The notes: generated by a model from the letters alone, not told the origin. DNA of 14,351 bases from Brevundimonas sp. (GCA_015234495.1 JADGMZ010000285.1:1-14351), one strand, 5' to 3'; numbered from the stretch's first letter, positions 7,055-12,979 are shown. A program made the numbers and translations.

Positions 7055-7080
7055 TTGCCGGTGGGATGAGAGGATATTCC
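7055..7080 (+). promoter_or_regulatory. Weak promoter candidate before the small lipoprotein gene
   Basis: TTGCCGG at 7055-7061 resembles the Caulobacter -35 (TTGaCgS), and an AT-richer GATATTCC at 7073-7080 follows at suitable spacing but matches the -10 poorly. The rest of the 171-base gap (6934-7104) holds three GTCGAA copies and a possible 33-codon frame, and no clear terminator after ubiG. Confidence 0.22.
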
Positions 7081-7104
7081 CCCAACCTCCCAGCAGGAGC
7101 TCCC

Positions 7105-7329
7105 ATGAAACGTTTTCTGATCCTCTCCGCCCTGGCCGCCGCCGCCCTGGCCACCTCGGCCTGCGTCACCGTCATCGACGCCAACGGCAGCGACGATCTG
7201 GCCTGGCACGGCGAGAACGCCCAGCCCTTCGACCAGGCCCGCGCCGACTGCCGCGCCTCGACCGGCAAGGGCCAGCATTCCGACGCCTTCCGCGGCTGCA
7301 TGGCCGGCAAGGGCTGGACCCGCAGCTAG
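7105..7329 (+). CDS. Small predicted secreted lipoprotein, unknown function
   Basis: The protein has 74 residues. The N-terminus MKRFLILSALAAAALATSAC is a clear export signal: two basic residues, a hydrophobic core, and Cys20 as the likely lipidation site. The lipobox TSAC is imperfect, with Thr at -3 where Leu is usual, so plain signal peptidase I cleavage is possible. The mature part is about 54 residues, with two further cysteines, C49 in QARADCRAS and C65 in FRGCMAGKGW. They could form a disulfide in the periplasm. The pattern of Cys, then F..CM, then a Gly-Trp near the end recurs in small proteobacterial envelope proteins of unknown role. AGGAG at 7095-7099 supports the ATG at 7105. Its TAG overlaps the stop of the convergent acetyltransferase gene in CTAG (7326-7329). 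I do not recognise a named family. Confidence 0.8.
   Translation: MKRFLILSALAAAALATSACVTVIDANGSDDLAWHGENAQPFDQARADCRASTGKGQHSDAFRGCMAGKGWTRS
7326..7329. other. Shared palindromic stop CTAG of two convergent genes
   Basis: The lipoprotein gene ends with TAG at 7327-7329 on the plus strand, and the acetyltransferase gene ends with TAG at 7328-7326 on the minus strand. Both lie within one CTAG, so no space exists for a terminator between them. Confidence 0.9.
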
Positions 7330-7865
7330 GCCCGGAGCCGGCGCACCATGTAGCGCGCGCCGGCCCCGTAACCGGACAGCTTCGCCGTCAGCGCGGGCGT
7401 CTCCACCACCGTGAAGCCGCGCCTTTCCCAGAAGGGCGCGGCGTCGTTGACCGCCACCAGGGCGAGGGCCGGCCAGCCGGCCGCCCCCGCCTCGGCCGCC
7501 AGCCGCTCGACCACCGGGGCCGGCCAGCCCTGCCCGCGGACGTCCGGATGCAGGGCGAGGTCGTGCAGGTACATCACCGCGGCGTCGTCCGGGATGGCCG
7601 GAAGCCGGACATTCAGGGCCGGCGCGCTCTCCGCCCGCCACGGATAGGCGATCAGATACCCCTTCGGCGCGCCCTCCCCGGCCGCGAGGACGAAACAGCC
7701 CGGGGGGTTCAGCGCCAGCCGGTTCTCGAAACAGTCCCGGCCCTCGAAATGATCGGGGAAGGCGATGACGGCGAGGGCGGCCACGGCGTCGAGGTCGCGC
7801 GCCGTCATCGCCCGCCAGCTCAGGTCGGACAACGCGTGTTCAGCGGCGCCGCCGTGAATTCCCAT
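7326..7865 (-). CDS. GNAT-family N-acetyltransferase
   Basis: Transfers an acetyl group from acetyl-CoA to an unknown amine substrate. The protein has 179 residues. The GNAT fold is read from LSWRAMTARDLDAVAALAVIAFPDHFE (N-terminal beta1/alpha1, about 15-41), AVMYLHDLALHPDVRGQGWPAPVVERL (beta4 and the acetyl-CoA pyrophosphate loop, 96-122; the loop is RGQGWP, with Pro at the last usual Gly/Ala position) and ALALVAVNDAAPFWERRGFTVVE (134-155). The ATG at 7865 is preferred because GGAG lies six bases upstream and the first strand needs residues before the later ATG at 7808. This makes the gene overlap the preceding DUF6265 gene by 46 bases, so translation is likely coupled. It is the last gene of the comF-to-GNAT unit. 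The pairing with a DUF6265 protein may be functional, but the substrate is unknown. Confidence 0.9.
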   Translation of the reverse strand: MGIHGGAAEHALSDLSWRAMTARDLDAVAALAVIAFPDHFEGRDCFENRLALNPPGCFVLAAGEGAPKGYLIAYPWRAESAPALNVRLPAIPDDAAVMYLHDLALHPDVRGQGWPAPVVERLAAEAGAAGWPALALVAVNDAAPFWERRGFTVVETPALTAKLSGYGAGARYMVRRLRA

Positions 7866-8272
7866 GTCATGCTCCGGGCCTGTCCGCCGATCTCGCCCTC
7901 GATGCGGGCGCTGAGGCGGTCGCCGGCGCGCTCGTAGATGATCCGCGTCGGAAAGTCGTTGTCGGGATTGGCGAAGACGGCCCGGGCCGGGCCGCTCTCC
8001 GCCAGCACGAAGGCCGTCGGCGGGGCGCCGCCCGGCTGGGCCACATAGGCCAGGCCCTGCGGCGTCGGGCCGATGTGCGACATCTCGAACGCGACCTCGC
8101 CGCCTGAAACGGTCACGGCGTGGCCGACGCTGAGGCCGGCGCGGGGGTCGCTCCAGGTTTCCGAGACCTCGCGCCCGCCGGAACAGTCCAGCCAGTAGCC
8201 GGCGACCCACGACAGGTCGGGCGAGGGCGCGGCCTGCATCAGCACGGCGGCGACAAGGGCGGCGGTCGTCAT
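7820..8272 (-). CDS. DUF6265-type small protein, probably exported
   Basis: The protein has 150 residues, with a hydrophobic N-terminus (MTTAALVAAVLMQAAP) that could be a short signal peptide although it lacks a basic residue. The remainder looks like the DUF6265 beta-barrel-like domain: LSWVAGYWLDCSGGREVSETW (20-40), FEMSHIG, PPTAFVL, FANPDNDFPTRIIYER and LSARIEGEIGG in the family order. No enzymatic role is established for this family. The ATG at 8272 follows a purine-rich AGAGGA. The frame is open further upstream but that region has no homology signal. It lies 29 bases after the AraC-type gene and overlaps the GNAT gene by 46 bases, so the three are probably co-expressed. The family assignment is from memory of motif order. 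Confidence 0.8.
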   Translation of the reverse strand: MTTAALVAAVLMQAAPSPDLSWVAGYWLDCSGGREVSETWSDPRAGLSVGHAVTVSGGEVAFEMSHIGPTPQGLAYVAQPGGAPPTAFVLAESGPARAVFANPDNDFPTRIIYERAGDRLSARIEGEIGGQARSMTWEFTAAPLNTRCPT

Positions 8273-8301
8273 GGCGAGGTCCTCTCCGGTTCCCGCCATG
8301 C

Positions 8302-9120
8302 CTAATGCGGCGACAGGGGGCCCGGCTTGTAGGATTGCGACGCGATCACCCGCGCCAGTCCGGCCTGCTCCCGCGCCCACTCCGTCGCCGTGCAGCCGAG
8401 AAAGCGGCGGAAATCCCGCGCCATCTGCGGCTGATCGAAATAGCCTGCCTCCAGCCCCGCCTCCAGCCACCCCCCCGCCTCGGGACCAGCAGCGTGGTCG
8501 AACACCCGGCGGAAGCGCAGGATCGAGCGCAGCAGGCGCGGCGGCACGCCGACGCGGTCGCGGAACCGGCGCTGCAGGGCGCGATGCTCCGCGGGCGAGC
8601 GGACCGGCGACGGTCGCTCCTGTTGTGCGGCCTCGATCTCCAACCGGACGGCCGGATCAATCGACCAGTTCCGCGCCCGGCGCTCATCCTCCATCCAGCG
8701 GACCATCATCCCGACCTGCGCCGTCGGATCGCCCGCCGGCGGCGCCAGCCCGGCCAGGCGGCTGACCATGTCGAGGCGGCGATCGGTGGCTTCGGCCAGC
8801 GGCCGGCCCAGCCAGTCCCGCGCGCCGTCCGGCTCGAAACGCACAGCGACCAGCTCGGTCGGCCCGACCGGCCGCATGGCCAGAGGTCGCGTCATCTGGC
8901 CGGCGAACAGGGCCCGCGGCTGCAGTCGGAATACGCCGTCGGGGCCCTGCTCCTCATATGGCGCGCCGATGTCGACGACCAGTTCGGAACAGCCGTCGGG
9001 GGCGATGCGCTGCACTGTCGTCTGCGGCGCGGGGGCGGCGTAGGTCCAGAGTGTCCGGACATAGGAGCGCAGCGCGGGCGGCGGCTCGAACTCCTTGTAG
9101 CGCTCCCCCTCCCCCGGCAT
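8302..9120 (-). CDS. AraC-family transcriptional regulator with DUF6597-like N-terminal domain
   Basis: DNA-binding regulator of 272 residues. The N-terminal half (about 10-105: PPPALRSYVRTLWTY, RIAPDGCSELVVDIG, FAGQMTRPLAM, VAVRFEPDGA) is the ligand-side domain of the AraC subgroup often annotated DUF6597. The C-terminal AraC domain spans about 155-252: an unusually diverged first helix-turn-helix, the linking stretch SPAEHRALQRRFRDRVGVPPRLLRSILRFRRV, and a second HTH GWLEAGLEAGYFDQPQMARDFRRFLGCTATEW. The last segment is the classic AraC signature. It lies six bases after the DUF1178 gene and 29 before DUF6265. The nearest candidate targets are its own downstream neighbours, but this is position only. 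No operator was recognised. Confidence 0.93.
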   Translation of the reverse strand: MPGEGERYKEFEPPPALRSYVRTLWTYAAPAPQTTVQRIAPDGCSELVVDIGAPYEEQGPDGVFRLQPRALFAGQMTRPLAMRPVGPTELVAVRFEPDGARDWLGRPLAEATDRRLDMVSRLAGLAPPAGDPTAQVGMMVRWMEDERRARNWSIDPAVRLEIEAAQQERPSPVRSPAEHRALQRRFRDRVGVPPRLLRSILRFRRVFDHAAGPEAGGWLEAGLEAGYFDQPQMARDFRRFLGCTATEWAREQAGLARVIASQSYKPGPLSPH

Positions 9121-9126
9121 CGGCGC

Positions 9127-9558
9127 TCAGTTCAGTCTCGAGGGGTCGGGCGGGGCCGGCGGCAGGGGCGCGCAGGGCACCCCGTCCTCGCGCAGCTTGC
9201 GGACCTCGCCCGGCGTCGCCTCGCCATAGATTTCACGCCTTTCCGAGCGGCCTTCGTGGATGTCCCGGGCCTCGCGCGCGAAGGCGTCGCCGACATAGTC
9301 GAAATTCTGTTCCACATGGCTGCGGACCTCGCGCGCCATCTGCATCATCATGCCCTGCATCCTGGCCGGGTCAGGCGACTCCGCCGTCTTCCGCGTACCG
9401 GAAACCGCCGGAGCCATGATCTGCTTGCGCACCTCGTGCGAGCCGCACACCGGGCATTCCACCAGGCCCTGCGCCGCCTGCGCGTCGTAGTCGGCGGAAC
9501 CGCCGAACCAGGCCTCGAAGCCATGGTCCCGATCACACTGGAGGGCGTAGCGGATCAT
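9127..9558 (-). CDS. DUF1178 family protein
   Basis: Small cytoplasmic protein of 143 residues, family of unknown function. It starts MIRYALQCDRDHGFEAWFGGS, the typical DUF1178 opening. Cys8 and a CPVCG pair (C35, C38) suggest a small metal- or thiol-binding site similar to zinc-ribbon proteins. The middle is Met/Gln-rich (MQGMMMQMAREVRSHVEQNFDYVGDAFAREARDIHEG, 67-103), and the C-terminal part has ERREIYGEATPGEVRKLREDGVPCAPLPP. The ATG at 9558 overlaps the stop of the upstream hydrolase gene by four bases (ATGA), so translation is probably coupled; no separate Shine-Dalgarno is seen. In many alphaproteobacteria this gene follows grxC and the hydrolase (from memory), which hints at a thiol-related role but does not prove one. 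Confidence 0.93.
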   Translation of the reverse strand: MIRYALQCDRDHGFEAWFGGSADYDAQAAQGLVECPVCGSHEVRKQIMAPAVSGTRKTAESPDPARMQGMMMQMAREVRSHVEQNFDYVGDAFAREARDIHEGRSERREIYGEATPGEVRKLREDGVPCAPLPPAPPDPSRLN

Positions 9559-10391
9559 GACGGAAGGGCGAACTCGCGGTCGTGGGTCAGTTGCGGCACG
9601 GCGGCGCGGGCCCGCGTCACGGCCTCGAGATCGAGGGTGGCGAACAGCACGCCCGGCGCGTCGTGGTCGAGCCTGGCGATGACCTCGCCCCAGGGCGCCA
9701 CGACCGTCGATCGTCCCCAGGTGCGACGGCCGTCCTCGTGCGTCCCGGCCTGGGCGGGGGCCAGGACGTAACAGCCCGTCTCGATGGCGCGGGCCCGAAG
9801 CAGCGTCTCCCAGTGGGCCTCGCCGGTCGGCACGGTGAAGGCGGCCGGCACGGCGATCATCGCCGCCCCGGCCTTGGCCAGCGCCCGGTGCAGGTGCGGG
9901 AAGCGGACGTCGTAGCAGATGGTCAGCCCCAGCCGTCCCCACGGCGTATCGGCGACGACGGCGCCATCGCCCGGACGCACCGAGGCGCTCTCGCGCCAGC
10001 GTTCGCCGGTCGGCAGGTCGACGTCATAGACGTGCAGCTTGTCATAGGTCGCCACCACCTCCCCCCGGTCGTCGATCAGCAGCGACCGGTTGGCGGCCCG
10101 CTCATCGCCGGCATGGCCCGACTTCACGATCGCCGAGCCGAGCAGCAGCCAGACGCCGAGCTCGCGGGCGAGGCGGCGCAGGGCGCTGACCACGACGTCC
10201 GCGTCCTGGGTTTCGAGCACCGCGTCCCGCTGCGCCCGGTCCTGGAGCAGGAAGTTGGTCGCCTCGGGCGTCAGGATCAGCTTCGCCCCGCCCGCCGCCG
10301 CCTCGCGGATCAGCGGCTCGACGTGGGCCAGGGCCGCCTCGGGGGCGGCGGGGGTCCGCGTCTGGATCAGGGCGACAGGCAGGGTGATCAT
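9555..10391 (-). CDS. Carbon-nitrogen hydrolase, Nit1 / deaminated glutathione amidase type
   Basis: Nitrilase-superfamily amidase of 278 residues. The catalytic triad is visible: Glu43 in LTPEATN, Lys118 in YDKLHVYDVDLP and Cys159 in ICYDVRFPHL. The motifs YDVRFP and DKLHVYDV are those of the Nit1 branch, whose known members hydrolyse deaminated glutathione, a transaminase by-product, to alpha-ketoglutarate and cysteinylglycine (metabolite repair). Its place directly after a glutaredoxin gene fits a glutathione role, though older annotation calls such genes simply carbon-nitrogen hydrolase. The ATG at 10389-10391 shares one base with the glutaredoxin TGA (TGATG), and its own stop overlaps the DUF1178 start by four bases, so three genes are translationally linked. 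An omega-amidase specificity remains possible. Confidence 0.93.
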   Translation of the reverse strand: MITLPVALIQTRTPAAPEAALAHVEPLIREAAAGGAKLILTPEATNFLLQDRAQRDAVLETQDADVVVSALRRLARELGVWLLLGSAIVKSGHAGDERAANRSLLIDDRGEVVATYDKLHVYDVDLPTGERWRESASVRPGDGAVVADTPWGRLGLTICYDVRFPHLHRALAKAGAAMIAVPAAFTVPTGEAHWETLLRARAIETGCYVLAPAQAGTHEDGRRTWGRSTVVAPWGEVIARLDHDAPGVLFATLDLEAVTRARAAVPQLTHDREFALPS

Positions 10392-10648
10392 CAGGCCTCG
10401 AGCAATGGGTCCAAGCCGCCCTTGCGGTCAAGCGCATGCAACTCGTCGGAGCCGCCGATATGCTTTCCGTCGATGAAGATCTGCGGAAAGGTCATGCGGC
10501 CGCCCGAGCGCTGGATCATCTCCTGCTTCTTCGCCGGGTCGTTCGAGGCGACGATTTCGGTGTAGTCGGCGCCCTTCTGGTCGAGCAGGGCCTTGGCCGC
10601 ATGGCAGTAGCCGCAGCCGGGTTTGGTGTAGATGACGACGTCGGCCAA
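10391..10648 (-). CDS. grxC: Glutaredoxin 3 (GrxC), likely TTG start
   Basis: Glutathione-dependent dithiol oxidoreductase of the cytoplasm. The protein has 85 residues, the usual GrxC length. The active site is CGYC at residues 12-15 after VVIYTKPG. The glutathione-binding elements MTFPQIFIDGKHIGGSDEL (52-70), with the cis-proline and the GG turn, are intact. The first residue is encoded by TTG (minus strand, 10646-10648), not ATG. GGAG lies six bases upstream and no in-frame ATG exists at the right place, so I accept TTG. A rare start may lower expression. It sits 26 bases after comF and overlaps the hydrolase start by one base (TGATG). Confidence 0.96.
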   Translation of the reverse strand: MADVVIYTKPGCGYCHAAKALLDQKGADYTEIVASNDPAKKQEMIQRSGGRMTFPQIFIDGKHIGGSDELHALDRKGGLDPLLEA

Positions 10649-10674
10649 GGGACTCTCCGGATTTCAACTTGCCG

Positions 10675-11481
10675 CTATGTAGGCAATTCCCGCGCCGTCC
10701 GCACCCGCGCGATCACCGCCAGGTCGACGGCCCGGGCGCCCGCCTCGATCAGCGCGCGGGCGCAGGCCTCGGCGGTGGCGCCCGTGGTCAACACGTCGTC
10801 GACCAGAAGGATGCGTCGGCCCCGGATCCGGCGGCGCCCCGCCTCCGTGACCACGAAGGCCTTCCTGACATTCAGCCGCCGCCCCCGCGCCGACTTGCCG
10901 CCCTGCGAGGTGGTGTGGGCCCGCCGCACGAGTGCGTCCGGCAGGTAGTCGAGCCCCGCGGAGCGCGCCAGCGGCCGAGCGATCTCGGCCGCCTGGTTGA
11001 AGCGGCGCGACAGCAGGCGCAGGCGGTGCAGCGGCACCGGCGCCACGGCGTCGGCCTCGGCCAGCAGGGGAGCCGCCGAGCGGCTCAGCCAGCGGGCGAA
11101 CAGCGGCGCATACGGCTGGTGGTCGCCATGCTTGAACCTGAGGATCAGGCCCCGCGAGGCCTCATCATAGACACAGGCCGCCCGGGCGCGGGCGAAGGCG
11201 TAGGGCTGGGCCAGGCAGGCGGCGCAGCGCGGCTCGGCGAAGGCGCCGCCGTCCATCTCGAACCCGGCCCCGCAGCCGTCGCAGACCGGCTCCTCGAGGA
11301 AGGTCACCCGCCCCCAGGCGTCGGCCGTCAGCCCCGCCGAGGCCGTGGCCTCAGGGCTGTCGTGCGCCAGGGGCGGCATCAACAGGTCGGCCGCGCCGCG
11401 ACCCAGGGCGCGCAATCCGAAGGCGAGCTGCGACCGGCCGACTTCCAATCGGTCGCGCCAATCCCCATGCTGAAGGGCCAT
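10675..11481 (-). CDS. comF: ComF family phosphoribosyltransferase-like protein
   Basis: ComF proteins are needed for DNA uptake in naturally competent bacteria but are widely kept in others, where their role is unclear. The protein has 268 residues. An N-terminal cysteine cluster (C67, C70, C86, C89; PVCDGCGAGF and PRCAACLAQP) probably binds zinc. ARAACVYDEASRGLILRFKHGDHQ (100-121) is a ComF signature. The C-terminal phosphoribosyltransferase domain contains VAPVPLHRLRLLSRRFNQAAEIA (146-168) and the PRPP loop RILLVDDVLTTGAT (223-236). GGGAGG at 11487-11492 makes the ATG at 11481 convincing, although the frame is open further upstream. That ATG lies in CATG (11479-11482), which also supplies the start of the divergent methyltransferase. 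comF heads the seven-gene leftward unit, so its promoter must lie inside the methyltransferase gene. Confidence 0.94.
   Translation of the reverse strand: MALQHGDWRDRLEVGRSQLAFGLRALGRGAADLLMPPLAHDSPEATASAGLTADAWGRVTFLEEPVCDGCGAGFEMDGGAFAEPRCAACLAQPYAFARARAACVYDEASRGLILRFKHGDHQPYAPLFARWLSRSAAPLLAEADAVAPVPLHRLRLLSRRFNQAAEIARPLARSAGLDYLPDALVRRAHTTSQGGKSARGRRLNVRKAFVVTEAGRRRIRGRRILLVDDVLTTGATAEACARALIEAGARAVDLAVIARVRTARELPT
11430..11456. repeat. 7-bp inverted repeat upstream of the methyltransferase start
   Basis: GCGACCG (11430-11436) and CGGTCGC (11450-11456) are complementary across 13 bases, within the comF coding region and 24 bases before the methyltransferase ATG. It could be a protein site or chance in GC-rich coding sequence. 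Confidence 0.2.
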
Positions 11482-11482
11482 G
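11479..11482. other. Shared palindromic start CATG of two divergent genes
   Basis: The comF ATG (11481-11479, minus) and the methyltransferase ATG (11480-11482, plus) lie within one CATG. Each gene's ribosome site is inside the other's first codons or upstream frame (comF GGGAGG at 11487-11492; methyltransferase GAAGGG at 11472-11477). Confidence 0.8.
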
Positions 11483-12367
11483 AACGCCTCCCCCGGTCCC
11501 CCCGAGATTTTCGACAGCCGCCGTCGCACGGCGAAGCTGGCGCGCGGGGAGAAGGCTTTCGACTCCGCCGACTTCCTGCACGTCCGGGCCGCCGAGAACG
11601 CGGTGAACAGCCTGGAGGTCATCCTGCGCGACTTCGGCGACGCCGTCGACCTGTCGGCGCGGCCCGGGCCATTCGCACGCCTGCTCGCCGACAGCGCCGC
11701 CGTGGAGCGGGTGGGGCCGGTGCAGACCGTCGGCGACCTGGCCAGCCGGGCCGCCCCCGGCGCGGCGCCGCTGGACCTTTCCGATCAGTCGCATGACCTG
11801 GTCGTCTCCCTGATGAGCCTGCACTGGGCCAATGACCTGCCCGGCGCCCTGGCCCAGATCCGCCGCGCCCTGCGCCCCGACGGTCTGTTTCTCGGCACCC
11901 TGCTGGGCGCCGGGACGCTGAAGGAGCTGCGCGCCTCGCTGACCCAGGCGGAGCTGGAGGTTCGCGGCGGGGCCCAGGCCCGGGTGTCGCCCTTCGCCGA
12001 CGGCTTTGACGGCGCCGCCCTGCTGCAACGGGCCGGTTTCGCCCTGCCCGTCTCGGACGTCGACCGGCTGACAGTGCGCTATCCCGACCTCTACGCCCTG
12101 GTGCGCGACCTCCGCGCCATGGGCGAAACCAATGCGCTCGCCGGGCCGATCCGGCCGATGACGCGGGGTCTGCTGGCGCGCACGGCCGAGGTCTACGCCG
12201 AGCGCTACGCCGAGCCGGATGGCCGCATCCCGGCGACCTTCGAGATCATTCACCTGGCCGGCTGGGCCCCGCACGAGAGCCAGCAGAAGCCGCTGCCGCG
12301 CGGCTCGGCCAAGGTCCGGCTGGCGGACGCCCTCGGGGTCAGGGAGTGGACCGGCGAGGAGGAGTGA
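11480..12367 (+). CDS. SAM-dependent methyltransferase-fold protein, NDUFAF5 / BioC-like
   Basis: The protein has 295 residues. It resembles the bacterial relatives of NDUFAF5, which in mitochondria hydroxylates an arginine of a complex I subunit (NDUFS7) during assembly; older annotation often says BioC-like. Family features are the N-terminal FDSRRRTAKLARGEKAFDSADFLHVRAAE (11-39), SLMSLHWANDLPGALAQIRRALRPDGLFLG (110-139), LRAMGETNAL (211-220) and EIIHLAGWAPHESQQKPLPRGSAKVRLADALG (255-286). The nucleotide loop is odd: VDLSARPGPFARLL (56-69) where a methyltransferase motif I usually has several glycines, so SAM binding may be weakened or altered. The start at 11480 has GAAGGG at 11472-11477, and the family begins about 10 residues before FDS. 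It diverges from comF with overlapping starts and converges on the pilin gene with a 3-base gap. The function is inferred. Confidence 0.88.
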   Translation: MNASPGPPEIFDSRRRTAKLARGEKAFDSADFLHVRAAENAVNSLEVILRDFGDAVDLSARPGPFARLLADSAAVERVGPVQTVGDLASRAAPGAAPLDLSDQSHDLVVSLMSLHWANDLPGALAQIRRALRPDGLFLGTLLGAGTLKELRASLTQAELEVRGGAQARVSPFADGFDGAALLQRAGFALPVSDVDRLTVRYPDLYALVRDLRAMGETNALAGPIRPMTRGLLARTAEVYAERYAEPDGRIPATFEIIHLAGWAPHESQQKPLPRGSAKVRLADALGVREWTGEEE

Positions 12368-12370
12368 ACC

Positions 12371-12553
12371 TCAGTCGGCGCCGATCGCCGCCGCCAGCTT
12401 GTCCATCGCCCCGTTGAAGGTGCCGGTGCCCGCACTGGCGAAGGCGGTGATCCCGGCCAGCGCCACCAGGAAGACAAGGGCGATGATCAGGCCGTACTCC
12501 AGCGCGGTCGCGCCTCTTTCGTCGGCGAGGAGCCGGGAGAGCAAAGCACGCAT
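12371..12553 (-). CDS. Flp/Fap-type class IVb pilin, orphan
   Basis: Pilin precursor of 60 residues. The short leader MRALLSRLLADERG (1-14) ends in the glycine cut by the TadV/CpaA prepilin peptidase. The mature protein begins ATALEYGLI, with Glu at position 5 (E19) and Tyr at 6, both characteristic of Flp pilins. The following hydrophobic helix (IALVFLVALAGITAFASA) anchors in the inner membrane and packs the filament core, and the short tail TGTFNGAMDKLAAAIGAD fits the family. AAGGAGG at 12559-12565 gives a strong ribosome site for the ATG at 12553. No cpa/tad assembly gene is in the window. It follows mutT by 18 bases and may be read from the argJ-mutT transcript as well as any promoter of its own. 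It may be a minor or second pilin using machinery encoded elsewhere. Confidence 0.93.
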   Translation of the reverse strand: MRALLSRLLADERGATALEYGLIIALVFLVALAGITAFASAGTGTFNGAMDKLAAAIGAD

Positions 12554-12558
12554 GGGCT

Positions 12559-12565
12559 CCTCCTT
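12559..12565 (-). promoter_or_regulatory. Near-perfect ribosome binding site of the pilin gene
   Basis: AAGGAGG on the minus strand, five bases before the ATG at 12553. It is the strongest Shine-Dalgarno sequence in this unit and stands out against the weak ones of mutT and the 73-residue gene, as expected for a structural protein made in quantity. Confidence 0.7.
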
Positions 12566-12571
12566 CGGCGG

Positions 12572-12979
12572 CTAGAGCAGGTCGCGCAACCAGGCGACCA
12601 GGGGTTCGTCGGCCGGAGGCATGGGATAATCCGAAAGCTGGTTCGGCCGCACCCACTTCAGAGCCGCGTGCTCGCGGTTCCGCACCACCCCCGACCAGCG
12701 TCGACACAGGTACAGTGGCATCAACAGGTGAAACGAATCGTAAGCGTGGCTCGCGAAAACGAACGGGGCGAGGCAGGCCTCGTTGACGTCGATGTCGAGC
12801 TCTTCCCTCAATTCGCGGATCAGCGCCGCCTCGGGCCGTTCGCCGGGATCGACCTTGCCGCCCGGAAACTCCCACAGCCCGGCCAATTGTTTGCCTTCCG
12901 GCCGCTGGGCGATCAGCACCCGCCCGTCGGCGTCGATCAGGGCCACGGCGACGACGAGGACGGTCTTCAGGTCAGTCAT
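12572..12979 (-). CDS. mutT: MutT-type Nudix hydrolase (8-oxo-dGTP diphosphatase)
   Basis: Removes oxidised guanine nucleotides (8-oxo-dGTP) from the precursor pool and so prevents A:T to C:G mutations. The protein has 135 residues. It opens with TVLVVAVALIDADGRVLIAQRPEGKQLAGLWEFPGGKVDPGE, the normal MutT pattern. The Nudix box runs from G41 to I63 as G-x5-E-x7-REL-x-EE-L-D-I, with Asp62 in place of the usual Gly; the metal-binding glutamates E56, E59 and E60 are present. The ATG at 12979 overlaps the stop of the upstream 73-residue gene by eight bases and has only a weak ribosome site, so translation is probably coupled. The frame is open further upstream but that stretch is non-homologous. 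Confidence 0.94.
   Translation of the reverse strand: MTDLKTVLVVAVALIDADGRVLIAQRPEGKQLAGLWEFPGGKVDPGERPEAALIRELREELDIDVNEACLAPFVFASHAYDSFHLLMPLYLCRRWSGVVRNREHAALKWVRPNQLSDYPMPPADEPLVAWLRDLL

Noticed and set aside
6934..7104. Intrinsic terminator after ubiG
   Set aside because: I looked for a GC stem followed by a T-run and found none; only short imperfect inverted segments are present.
7866..8210. N-terminal extension of the GNAT protein
   Set aside because: The upstream frame is antisense-like Arg/Gly-rich sequence covering the DUF6265 gene. GGAG before the ATG at 7865 fixes the start.
8305..9771. A 488-codon open frame on the plus strand opposite the AraC and DUF1178 genes
   Set aside because: It covers two well-recognised minus-strand genes and reads as Arg/Gly/Pro/His-rich shadow sequence.
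11482..11622. N-terminal extension of ComF by 47 residues
   Set aside because: The strong GGGAGG ribosome site precedes the ATG at 11481, and the extension is antisense to the conserved N-terminus of the methyltransferase.
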